64,000 nt of DNA, taken from Cycas panzhihuaensis (taxonomy: Eukaryota; Cycadophyta). Under the pieces are notes generated by a model. The model had not been told where the DNA came from. It saw only the letters and a list, made by a program, of their open reading frames with translations, and did not search any database. Positions 54,168 to 64,000 of the stretch are shown piece after piece. Location: contig CM041465.1 in the NCBI GenBank assembly GCA_023213395.1, positions 9,362,001 through 9,426,000 on the forward strand, in the 5' to 3' direction. A program made the position numbers and the translations under genes. Positions within the stretch are counted from its first letter, which is position 1. Each line of letters starts with the position of its first letter.

Positions 54168-56717
54168 TTTCCCGGCTTCTGGGAATGGATACAGAATCAT
54201 CGACTCAGGTAAGTGCAGGTATGTTTTTCGCATTGTCATCTCTTTCTTTTGATGAGTATTTGCTTGCATATCTGCATGTGTGTGGCTTTGTGGGCGACCT
54301 TACCGTTGTCCACACTTATTTTAGCCTATGACGACTATAGTAGGGGTATACTCCTAGCGAGTGTGGCACCCTGGTGGCCACTTCACTTCTCGCATCTGCC
54401 CTCCTCGCTCCAGGATCCACTAGGTTTGTGCCACCTCTGCCCGTGTGATGACTCATCATCGTTTGGTCAACTTGCCACCCCATTTGAGCCCTATTTTTGC
54501 TCCTTTGGACCCATTTGTTGGCTTGTGTACCCTCGGGTAGGTGTTCTAGTCTTCTATTAGCCCTTTCGGTCATCCGCTTTGCCTGGGTGGTGGCCGGGCC
54601 CATTTTGGCTCTGAGTGCGTCTTGCCCGAATTTTGTGATCTGCGGAATATCTGATCTGTGAATTCTGTTATCTCAGATTATTTTTAAAATCCATGGTGGT
54701 AGTTTCGCATTTATTGTGAAGCGCCACATAACTCTTGTAATTCTCTCCCAGCCGCGCCCTAATCGCTTGCTTTAGGGTTTGGTCTGAGTATTTAAGCCAT
54801 TTTTGACTCATTTTTGAGGATTCTTTTGCTCACTTTTGGAATTGCTCTCTAAGGAAACATCATCCTGCTATGCTCTTCTCTGATGTTCTGCTACTGCTAC
54901 TGGACCTACGTCCCTCGTACAGTGCCCAACTCTCCTTTGGTGTGGCTGAGACATTCTCCCAGCCCCTTAAACACCTTGGAGAGGGCCCCTTTGGAGTGGT
55001 TTCCGGTTCATCTTTGCCCAGGCAGTCCATAAGTGCCCCAAGTGCAGGTGTTTCCCCTCACATCTCCTTAGCAGGGTCTCAAACCTGCTTTGTGCTTGAA
55101 TCTGGGCTGATTTCTCGGCCCCTCTTCCTTGCTCTTTGGTGAGGCGGACCCTTGCCTCCCTCACTCGGTATTCCTTGTTTTACATTGGTTTTCTTGTGAT
55201 ATTTATGCTCGGTCTTGCTTGCTTCTTGCTTGTTCTTGTAAGTTAGTTTTCCTTCCTTTTGTGGAACATTCTACCACTCTTTTGTGCTTCTTACTGCGTT
55301 TCTTTGCTCAAAGCGGTGGCATTGAGGGTGGCATAGGTTTTGGAGAGGGCTGGGTGGATTAGTACCACCTTCCACGCTCCCTAAGCGGCTCTAAGCCCTC
55401 CAAAGCCTCCCTCTCGCCTCGTGCTGCCCTTGGCTTGCAAACAAGGGTTTGTAGGCCTTCTTTTGGTACGCCCAAACCGGTGACATCTGAGTTGCGCTGA
55501 TCTGGACCCTTTTATTCAGGTTTGGGCAACACTCATAAGTCCCAACCGCTAGTTTTTGCCTCACTTTCATCCCGGCCACCCAGCTTGCTCCTTATAGCAT
55601 CCCGGTTCGCCGTGGGTTTTCTTGGGCCTCTCTTCGCCCCTTTGCTGCCATTTTCCAGCCCTTGCTCTTGGCCTTGTCCTCGTTGACTCGTGGCTCTTGA
55701 GGGGAGGTTAGGGCATCATTTATGGGAGGTAGGCCACTCCGAGGCTTACTGATCATTTTCTTTCGCCTTGGTCACTCTCTTTTGGGTACATTCATTGTTG
55801 GATTGGCACTAACGCATGTATATTTAGATTCACATTTATACTATTTAGGCATATATTGTTAGAATCTTGTATCACATGTTAGTGTTCTTCCTCCGGGAAG
55901 GGAGAGACTGCCTTTGCTTGCAGGTATTCGGGGGGGTGGAGGATATCGCCCGTTAGTCCCGTTACCGGTAAGTACCTTTGTATACATTATATTTTCATGT
56001 TGTTTCATTTATTAGTTGGTGCTTCCTTTCTTTCTTTGGCATCGCATTTGATTTTCTGGGGAAGGTAGGGAAGCCCCCTTTTCCGCCCGCTGCAACATCT
56101 CGCATCCAACACGCCATGTGGAGTGGTTTGGTGCTCCTCGAGAAGGCTTTTGTCACGCACACCCTTGGTCCAGGTGCACGTCTTGCTCCACTTTGCTACC
56201 TCTTTTTTTCTTTTATTTCTCCTTTAGTAACTAGCACATTGGAAGATAAAAGGGAAAATTTAGTCTTGTGTTTGGTTGTGTTTCATTTATTTTGCTGCGC
56301 GTGCCCTTACAGTCTATAGGAAAGGTTATAGGAACCCTCTTTCTCTACCTTTCGCCTTCTCTCCTCAACCACACAAGTTCCTTCCCTCTCACATCACTTG
56401 TGTACCTGGTTAGTTTGTGTAGGCATACTCTTGGCCTATCCCCTTTGGGTCTTCTCTTCCCCCCTTCTGGCCACCCAAGGGTGGGAGGGTCCTGTCTCTA
56501 GGTCAACCCAGGTTTGCCCTACGCATCTTCACCCCTTGCTTGAAGCGGTGAAGGACCACCTGATAGTAGCCATATTCCATTGCAGATCCTGAACTCGCGC
56601 TGCGGTGCACAGGGCACTCTGCGTGATAGTTACTCACCTCTTAGGTCCCACCTTCAATCATTTCACCACCCACTCTCTCCACACCTACTAGTTAGGTAGT
56701 TATCCGTGAGACGGGCC
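54168..56717 (+). repeat. Tat-2 LTR B (about 2.55 kb)
   Basis: TGTTTCCCGG to about ACGGGCC, where the usual CCA end is changed; the primer site follows. TATA-like TATTTAAG at 54788-54795; the G-box seen in LTR A is lost here. Confidence 0.88.
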
Positions 56718-56718
56718 T

Positions 56719-56735
56719 TGGCGACCATATTGGGG
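56719..56735 (+). other. Tat-2 primer-binding site
   Basis: TGGCGACCATATTGGGG, the counterpart of 5279-5297 in Tat-1. Confidence 0.75.
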
Positions 56736-56882
56736 GCGCGATAAAGGAGCTAGTTTACGCTCTCTTAGTTGGTTTTGCTACCTTTTGTGGTCCTTCTTAT
56801 ACTTATTTCGATCCCTCGTTGGGCCCCCAGCAGCGTGTGTTTCTGGTTCCTCTCTTTCCCTGACATTGTTGGTTGATCTTGC

Positions 56883-59010
56883 ATGCGACGTTTTTCTCGT
56901 CGTTTACGCGGTCTACCTCCATTGTTAGAAGACCCTGAGTATCACCCTCTTCCTTTGTCAGATTTCGATCTGACAATGGAGGGATACTCTTCCGATTGGA
57001 CCTACCACACTTCAACCTTGGAAACCCATGCTTTTCCTTCTGCTATTCCCGGGTCCACCCAAGAGGGTGATGACCCCCTTTATTACCCAAGTGACCAACA
57101 CCTCTCACTTGATGTCCATCCTTCTACCCATGCCGTAGAAGTTTCTGCCCCTCTTGAGACTTGCCACGTAGTTGGCGATTCTTATGAGGAGCATTCCGAG
57201 GAACCTAGTTTGTTCGAGGTTCCAATCACCTCTTACGAGTATGTAAGGACTCCTCCTGTTGACGTAGTTGAAGCTCTCAATGAGTGTCGCCACGCGGCAC
57301 GCTTGTAACCGCGCCCTAGATGGCTTGAGGGTGCCCTTCATGGAGGAGCCTCTTCCTCTTCCGCTCCTCCGCCGCATGCCTCATCCTCATCTACCCTTCC
57401 TTTGACAACAAACCCCTTTGTGCCTACGCATGTGCCCCACTCATTCCTGGTTTCCGCGGTGGGGGCATGTGTTGTGCCTTCCATTTCTCATCGAGGTCCT
57501 AGTGTTTCGGGATCACCTCATGGTTTGTCTTTCCCTCAATTGAAGGTTAGCATACCCGCTCCTAATCAAACCAATGTGTCATCCCCTAATGTGGCACATG
57601 CTGCTCCTAGTAGGCCTACTAGTCCTACTAGCATTCCAGCCACTAGCCATGTGGGATCCGCTCCCGCATATCCTCAAACCCAACACGTTGGTACTTCCTT
57701 CTATGTTCCCCTAGGGTATACTTCTCAACCTTGGGGGCAGGGTAGAGGAAGCCGTCTTCCGGTTTATGGGGTGGATCTGCTACACCCATATGGAATTGCC
57801 CCACCTATGGGCGATCCATATGGGCAAAACTCGGTTCCACATCCATCTTGCCCTTCATCCAATGCAATCCCATCCATCGTGCCTTCACAAGGGAACCCGA
57901 CTCCCTTCCAAGGCACCTACCCCCATGCCTCTTTTCAACAAGGGGCGTTTCCTCAAGGAGGGATGGGTGTCCCACCCTCATCCGCTCCTTGTGCGTTACC
58001 TACTTCGACATTCGTTGATCCTATGGTCCAGGCAAGGGCACGCCCCTTCATGGACTTTAGGACAACCCCTCTTTCCGTTGAGGCGTTACGAACCAACTTG
58101 CCGCCTCATCCCCCTGAAGTTCCTAGATTCGATGGGACTTCGTCGCAAGACCCGGCGAAGCATGTGTGTAGTTTTTCTATGGCATGTATCGATTACTGGG
58201 CTTACGACCACATTTTAATGAAATTATTCCCATGATCCTTATAGGGCGACGCCCTTAAGTGGTTCTATCGTCTCCCTGCCCATTCTATCCATTCATTCCA
58301 GCAATTGGTGGACGAGTTCATCAACTATTTTGATGTAGCTCGTCCATTCGAGAGCGGAATGAAATCCCTTCTTTCACTTAAACAAGGTCACGACGAGATG
58401 AATCGTGACTTTGTGTGGCGATTCCACGACTTGCTTCACTCCACTAAGGCAACATTGCCCGAGGAGCTGAAGCGAGACCTTTTCGTCAATACACTTCGTC
58501 CTGAAGTCCATGTAGAAGTCCTCAAGATGGGGGCGACCACATGTGACTCTGCGATCACCAAGTGTTTGGCATTGGAGGCTATTAAGATCCAAGCTGGTCT
58601 CAAGAAACCTCTTAAGCCCTCACAGTGCCGTGAGGCACCACCCCCAACCAAAGATACTAAACCTTCATAACCTACCCGGTCCTCCTCTCATCCGACTGAG
58701 AGGACTTTAGACCCTCTCACATCAGCTATAGGCTCGTTCGAGCGTATGATGAAGGAACTCAAGCTCCAAGCTCCTTCATCCCCTACATCCAACAAACAAG
58801 TCCAATAGACTACCCAAGCTCCTCTTCCGAGGAATGGAAATGCCCAATCCTCTCAAGCGAGAAGGTCCAACCCTCCACTTGAGAAGAAGTGGTGCTCCAT
58901 TCATGGGGATTGCTTCCACGACGATTCACATTGTAGGGCCCAGCATCCAAAGGATGCCCCTCGATGCGATTCTTACCCCAAACGGGCCTCAAGGCCTAAT
59001 TTGGATCAAC
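56883..59010 (+). pseudogene. Tat-2 gag
   Basis: Starts at ATG 56883 (MRRFSRRLRGLPPLLEDPEY). One reading frame holds from the start to the zinc finger (CSIHGDCFHDDSHC, 58893-58934), interrupted by single stops at 57306, 58233, about 58243 and 58668, plus one near 58806. Several of these are Gln or Arg codons in Tat-1. The capsid core is at 58080-58600 (PPHPPEVPRFDGTSSQDP, QQLVDEFINYFDVARPFESG). Better preserved than Tat-1 gag, which has frameshifts but fewer stops. Confidence 0.9.
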
Positions 59011-59533
59011 CAGTTCACAAGGATCCGTTCCCTAAACATAGGGAACGTGATCGCAACACCCAAACCAAGAACAACTGAAACCGAGGAAGATCGCCTGATC
59101 CCTGTCCTTCCCGCGACAAAGGGAAGGGCGCTCGGAACTCGTCTTCCTCTTCTCGTTCTCCTAGCCATCGCATCCTGTCACCTTCACGACCCCGGAACAG
59201 GGGGAAGAAGGTGATCCAGTTGCTTAAAGCAACTCCTACTTTTGCCCTCACGTGATCTCAAGCCGCCAAGGAAGCAACGGGAGCTTCTTGTTCTTCCGCT
59301 CCTTCTGACCCTCTTCTGGAAAACCTTCCTCCGAAAGTCCCTCTGTTTCCCAAGGCTATTCACCTGCGCCCGTGTTCACGATTTCCGAAGGGCACTTACC
59401 CAACCTACCGGGAAGGGTAAGCCCTTCTCCGTCGTGGACGAGCTTCATACGGTCGCTGCAGGAATGTCCTTGATGGACGTTCTGAGGAGTTGCCCCAAGC
59501 AGCGGGCCCTCCTCCTGGAAGCTTTAGGATCAA

Positions 59534-59990
59534 GTGATGCGCCTATCCACGCTTTGGGTGTCACCCAAGGGTGTGGACCCCTTATCTCATTTGACCCTAA
59601 GGATCTTCCTCTCGCCGGTGAAAGGGAACGTCAGTGGAACTTCCCATTCACCATCACCATCGATACGCCCGATCGCACTCTTTCGAAGGACTGTTGTTGA
59701 CAACGGTTCCTCTGTCAATGCCATGCCTTTGCGTGTCATGCAAGAGCTTGGTATCTTTCCCTTGGAACCCGTTCCCTGGCGATGCCAAGGTTACGACGGT
59801 AGCAAGAAGACGCCTTTGGGATCTGTCGCGATTCCGCTTACCCTTGAGGGTAAGACCGTTCTTGCCGATATTGTAGTCCTCGATGTTGACGTGGATTACA
59901 ACCTCCTCCTAGGTCGTCCATGGCTCGATCAAATGGGAGCCGTGTGCTCGACTCTTTAGGGATAACTTAAATTCGTCCATGACGGACGAA
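59534..59990 (+). pseudogene. Tat-2 aspartic protease
   Basis: VVDNGSSVNAMPLRVMQELG with Asp at 59699-59701, then VDYNLLLGRPWLDQMGA near 59890-59940. The open frame holds the whole catalytic domain and stops at 59957 where Tat-1 has Trp. A frame break lies just before the active site, near 59688. Confidence 0.88.
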
Positions 59991-59999
59991 TGAGAGTGA

Positions 60000-60960
60000 T
60001 TCCCCGCGAACGCCCACTTACCAAACAAACTCGCTCTGCTAGTTCGGCAAACCAAGGTTCATCTACCCACGCCTCAGCTTGCTCTATTGGTATACCTAAC
60101 CCATCCGAAGAAGATTCTGTATCTTCTCATCCTAGTCTCACGTGATTCGCCCCTATTGGCGTTGGGAGTTACGGGTACCTTGCTTCGTTTAGTGACAATG
60201 AGTCACTCGACGAAGACGAGGATTGTCTTCACCCCGTCTCTTTCCTCCGCGCCTGTAGGTCGCACCTGCCTTGTTTTAGATCCCCGTCTAGAACCCCTCT
60301 CATTGGTGAGGCTAGCCCCTCATGCGTGTCACATATCATCGCTCATGTTGACCCGCCGATCGCCAGTTCTTCTTTTTCATTACCCCCCGTAGGTAATGGC
60401 TTTGAGGAATTGCCTTTCGCTCCTTCTGAGGAGCCCTTCTGGTTTCCTTGATTTCCATGAGGAAGTCGAGCAACCCGGCGGCCATCACGATCCGTTGCTC
60501 TTACTCCCTCCGGCTTCTTCTACTCAAGTAAGGTCATCCATGGGGTGGATTATTTCGAGGATGACGGCCACGCTGAGCATCTAGCGGGCCTCGCCTAACT
60601 TACCTTGGTCACCACCGGTTTGGTCATCGAAGATCCTCGCGATCGGATCCACGCTTGCCGTCCGATCCCATCTCCTATTCCTCCTCCTCCCGTTGATCTT
60701 GCCCTCTCCACTTCGAGGAGGGCAATGCCATGTGCATGGGGCAACTCAAGACATAGTCTTGGCCGGGCAAGGTCATTAAGGTTGGGTTGGAATGTTCCCG
60801 ATGAGATAAGGGAGTACTCATACTTCCGGGAGTTCGAGACATTTTCGTGGGATTATCTTCGACATGAAGGGAATCGACCCCTCGATCGTCACTCATAACC
60901 TCACCACCCTTCCCGCCCACCACATGCACTAGAAGTAGGCCCCTTCACCCGCTATCCACG
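60000..60960 (+). pseudogene. Tat-2 protease-RT linker, broken
   Basis: Matches Tat-1 8520-9510. Short frames in all phases; frameshifts are many. It includes the segment REYSYFREFETFSWDY just before RT. No domain of its own recognised. Confidence 0.6.
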
Positions 60961-61660
60961 CCAAGATGGAGGTCGAGAAGCTTCTGGACACTGGGCTTAT
61001 TACTTCTATTGACTACCCTAAGTGGGTCTCCAATATTGTTCCCATTGCTAAAAAGAATGGGGTAATCCGTATATGCGTTGACTTTCGCGACATCAACAAC
61101 GCTTGTCCTAAGGACAATTTTTCGTTACCCTTCCTCGATCAAATCATTGACCGCACTTCTAGATTCGAAGTGATGTCCCTAATGGATGGCTTCTCTGGCT
61201 CTAACCAAATTCAGATTTCTCCTGAAGACTGCCATAAGACGGCCTTCACTACTCCCTGGGGTACCTTCGCCTACAAGGCGATGCCCTTTGGCCTTAAGAA
61301 TGCAGGTGCTACTTACCGAAGAGCCATGCATTTTATCTTCCATGATCTCATTAACGACATGCTGGAGGTCTTCATGGACGATATGATGGGTCTCTCCCAT
61401 GTGAGAGCCCGTCACCCTTCCGACTTGCGTGCCATCTTCTCACGATGCCACAAGTATCACGTTGGTCTTAATCCGCTTAAATGTGTGTTTGTCGTTACCT
61501 CGGGTAAACTCCTCGGATTCCTTGTATCTAAACGAGGAATTCGGATCGACCCTGACAAAGTCAGAGCGATCCTCGACATGCCGCCACCTAGAACTCAACG
61601 ACAGATTAAGTCGTTTCTAGGCAGGCTTGGTTTCATAAGCGCTTAGCCGATTTCGCTGTG
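60961..61660 (+). pseudogene. Tat-2 reverse transcriptase
   Basis: An open frame of 226 codons (60966-61646) covers the RT core: VRICVDFRDINNACPKDNF-type motif, LMDGFSGSNQIQISPEDCHK, WGTFAYKAMPFGLKNAGATY, then the catalytic box FMDD at 61371-61382 (Phe-Met in place of the common Tyr-Val), KCVFVVTSGKLLGFLVSKRG and IKSFLGRLGFIS. The frame breaks after 61646. All catalytic Asp residues are present. Confidence 0.93.
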
Positions 61661-62290
61661 AGCGCTAAACCCCTCACGAACCTATTGAAGAAGGGAGCTC
61701 CTTTTACCTAGTCTGACAAGACCCAAAAGGCCTTCGAAGGACTCAAGGAAGCCCTGGCTTCCACTCCTACATTGGCGCCTCCCCGATTCGATAGGCCCTT
61801 CATCCTGTATACCTCAGTGACTGACGAATCCTTGGGCGCTATGCTCGCTTAGGAGGACGACTCAGGAACTGAGAGAGCTATATATTTCATCAGCCGCACT
61901 CTCATGGCTGCTGAGCTTAACTATTCCCCTACCGAGAAGGAATGCCTCTCCTTGGTCCATGCGACCAAGAAGTTCAGGCACTACTTACTCGGCAACACCA
62001 CCAAGGTGATCGTTCAATCTGATCCCTTGCGATACCTGCTAACTCGCTTAGATTTGTGTAGGGTGGCCGATTGCGTGCTACTCCAAGAATTCGATCTCCA
62101 TATCATTAACTGGAAATCAAAGAAGGGAATGATAGTGGCTGAGCAACTTGCGAATTCCCTTATCCCTAACTCCTTTGATACTCCCGTTGACGACTCTCTC
62201 CCTGATGAGTCTATCTTGGTGATTCAGGGAGCTTATCTTCATCCACTCATCGACAATGAGTGGTACGGCGACATAGTGCGGTATCTTACA
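61661..62290 (+). pseudogene. Tat-2 RNase H (first, gypsy type)
   Basis: Connection and RNase H region. The early part (LLKKGAPFTW-like, about 61685-61900) has stops. From 61904 the frame is open: ELNYSPTEKECLSLVHATKK, HYLLGNTTKVIVQSDPLRYL, LLQEFDLHIINWKSKKG. This is the ordinary gypsy RNase H, distinct from the second RNase H found in Tat-1 at 13412. The frame ends at 62291, and two stops separate it from integrase. Confidence 0.9.
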
Positions 62291-62377
62291 TAGTAGTAAT
62301 ACCGCCCTGACGCTAGTAGTAAAGTTAGATCTTGCATCCAGACTTCTGCTAGGTAATATCTCCTCGTAGACGAGGTA

Positions 62378-63505
62378 TTGTACAAGAAGTCCTTCGATGG
62401 GATCCTCCTCCACTACGTCACTGCTGATGAAGCCGACCAGGTACTTCGCGAATGCCACCACGACATTTGTGGAGGTCACTTTGGGGGCCAGTCTATGGCT
62501 CAGAGGATCCTCCGCATGGGCTATTTCTGGCCATCCCTTTTTAAAGATGCTCACGCCTTTGCTCTGAAATGTCGGCGATGTCAAGAGCACGCCAACATTT
62601 CCCATGTGCCTTCCGAGGCTCTGCATCCTATCGTTTCGCCATGGCCTTTCGCTCAGTGGGGACTAGACCTCATCGGGGCTATCTCCCCACCTTCGTCGTC
62701 GCAGCACAAGTTCATCTTGACTGCCACGGAGTATTTCACCAAATGGGCGGAAGCCATTCCTTTGATCACTACTCCTGGCAAAACGATTGCCACATTCATT
62801 TATCAGCATATCATTTACCGTTTTGGAATTCCGGACGTCTTAATCACCGACAATGGAACTCCTTTCTGTAATAAGGAGGTGGATGAGCTTTGTGAGAAGT
62901 TTAAAATTTCTCACAAGACTTCCTCCCCTTACTACCCTCAGGCAAATGGCCAAGTGGAGTCTTTTAATAAGACTCTCGTTAGCATCCTTAAGAAAACCGT
63001 CGCTCAATCCCAAAAGGATTGGCACCTTCAGTTGCCCTCCGCCTTGTGGGCTTATCGCACCTCTATCCATTCCGCCAAGGGAATAACCCCATTCTCCCTG
63101 GTCTACGGTACTGAGGTGGTACTCCCGTTGGAGGTGGAGATTCCTTCCTTGCGAGTCTCCATTCGAGGTTTCATTGACGAAGAGTCGATCCGTCAGGCTC
63201 GCCTGCTGGACCTCAAAGCTTTGGATGAGAGACACTTAGCCACCTATCAGGCTAACCTAGCATCCAAAGCCCGCTCACAAAGGGCCTATGATAAATGCCT
63301 TCGTTCTCGCCCTTTGTTTCCTGGGGACTATGTCCTCAAGCTCGAATATCTCCATGACCGTTTGACCAAATTCAAACCCCGATGGGTTGGTCCTTTCGTC
63401 ATTATCGAATCCCTCGATAATGGTGCCTATAGGATAGCCACCCTAGAAGGGCTTGAATTTGAGAAAGCTGTTAATGGAAAGTTCCTTAAGAAGTTTTACG
63501 CGTGA
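62378..63505 (+). CDS. Tat-2 integrase, open frame of 375 codons
   Basis: The longest open frame in the window. It inserts element DNA into chromosomes. The zinc-binding HHCC region is complete (His27/28, His34, Cys65, Cys68). The catalytic triad Asp97, Asp158, Glu194 has the D,D-35-E spacing (WGLDLIG, ITDNGTPF, GQVESFNK). The C-terminal GPF motif is FKPRWVGPFVIIESLDNGAY near residue 330. The ATG at 62378 is not a true start: the domain is part of the pol polyprotein, and the stops before it separate it from RNase H. All visible motifs are intact, so integrase is the best preserved part of the locus, but I infer no expression. Confidence 0.88.
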   Translation: MYKKSFDGILLHYVTADEADQVLRECHHDICGGHFGGQSMAQRILRMGYFWPSLFKDAHAFALKCRRCQEHANISHVPSEALHPIVSPWPFAQWGLDLIGAISPPSSSQHKFILTATEYFTKWAEAIPLITTPGKTIATFIYQHIIYRFGIPDVLITDNGTPFCNKEVDELCEKFKISHKTSSPYYPQANGQVESFNKTLVSILKKTVAQSQKDWHLQLPSALWAYRTSIHSAKGITPFSLVYGTEVVLPLEVEIPSLRVSIRGFIDEESIRQARLLDLKALDERHLATYQANLASKARSQRAYDKCLRSRPLFPGDYVLKLEYLHDRLTKFKPRWVGPFVIIESLDNGAYRIATLEGLEFEKAVNGKFLKKFYA

Positions 63506-64000
63506 CCTCTCGGCGATCCCTTCGCCCTGCTCCGAAATGAGCCTAAACTACCATCTCAGGTTGTCCCTATTCTTCCCAACCACGAGTAGAATGGCAATTT
63601 AAGATGGATCTTGCCTCGTCCTTCCGGTTCTTTCTGCAGAACCCATGTTCCCGTATCCTCTCGGGAACCCTTGTTGTCTTGCTTGGACATCCCCCAATCA
63701 GGAGGACGCTTGGGGGCATCGCTGCCCCTCTTTCCTGTCTGTCATTTCCTTCGCATAGTCCGCTATGCTCTTCCATAGACGTGTATGCCACCCTGCTCCC
63801 TAACCTCACACTTCTATGTCGTCCTGCACATGGTGTGTGTGTGTGCCCCTGTTAAGTGTGTAGCCATACATGGAAGGAAACGTGTGTCCATATAACAAAA
63901 TATCCATAACATAAAACATCCACAATACAACATTCACAATACACAAAATAACCATACATGTCATCCATATGATACATCATGCACAGCATCTCATATCCGA
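63506..64000 (+). other. Tat-2 spacer after pol
   Basis: Matches Tat-1 9690-10200: a GT repeat near 63833, then the A-rich part with CACAATACACAAAATAACCA. Cut by the window edge before the antisense gene would begin. Confidence 0.8.

Larger units (their letters stand above)
52458..64000 (+). mobile_element. Tat-2 locus: tandem Tat elements sharing an LTR
   Basis: Order: partial LTR (A), 160 bases of the internal 3' end with its purine tract, full LTR (B), primer site, gag, PR, RT, RNase H, integrase, spacer, right edge. The scrap before LTR B matches Tat-1 14060-14209, so LTR B is at once the 3' LTR of a deleted element and the 5' LTR of the next one. Related to Tat-1 but clearly diverged, especially in the LTRs. 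The 3' part (antisense gene, second RNase H, last LTR) is expected beyond the window. Confidence 0.9.

Overview
This window reads as nuclear DNA of a seed plant, almost certainly from the transposon-rich, gene-poor part of a large genome. I find no convincing host gene. The evidence is a dense pile of LTR retrotransposons from lineages typical of plants: Ty1/copia elements with a tRNA-iMet-type primer site, chromovirus-like Ty3/gypsy elements, and very large Ty3/gypsy elements of the plant Tat type (C-X2-H gag finger, DNGSS protease, second archaeal-type RNase H, antisense gene). Composition is split in two: the Tat copies are GC-rich and everything else is AT-rich. All coding regions are broken. 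Species cannot be told from the sequence.

Layout, left to right. 1-2725 is the 3' two thirds of a copia element (copia-1), interrupted by a 14.06-kb Tat element (Tat-1, 2726-16786, 5-bp duplication CTTAT). Copia-1 resumes at 16792 and ends with its 3' LTR at 17895. Copia-1 itself appears to sit in the leader of a second copia element (copia-2, from 17896 to 24881), which also carries a 2.16-kb coding-free element (20849-23005, duplication TAGTA) with five tandem primer-binding sites. From 25410 to 33379 is a minus-strand LTR element (412-bp LTRs) that contains a nested minus-strand gypsy element (27907-31830, 244-bp LTRs). A third copia element (copia-3, 34667-41348) is flanked by a roughly 255-bp duplication of its target. 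A 6.7-kb chromovirus-like gypsy element (gypsy-3, 42074-48776, duplication TTGGC) follows, then 3.7 kb of AT-rich DNA in which I recognise nothing. From 52458 to the right edge is a second Tat locus (Tat-2) in tandem form: a partial LTR, a scrap of internal 3' end, a full LTR, then gag, protease, RT, RNase H and integrase.

The two Tat copies complement each other. Tat-2 shows gag, PR, RT, RNase H and an open integrase but runs off the window. Tat-1 has lost about 2.35 kb of pol but keeps the 3' part: an AT-rich spacer, a minus-strand gene that looks like a plant mobile domain (PMD) protein with at least one good intron, and a plus-strand archaeal-type RNase H just before the polypurine tract and 3' LTR. 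The inferred full order is LTR-gag-PR-RT-RNaseH-INT-[antisense PMD gene]-second RNase H-LTR, an element of about 16.4 kb. This arrangement is the most interesting biology here. Next come the tandem primer-binding sites, the 255-bp target duplication at copia-3 and the nonsense-rich but mostly frame-preserving decay of the copia elements.
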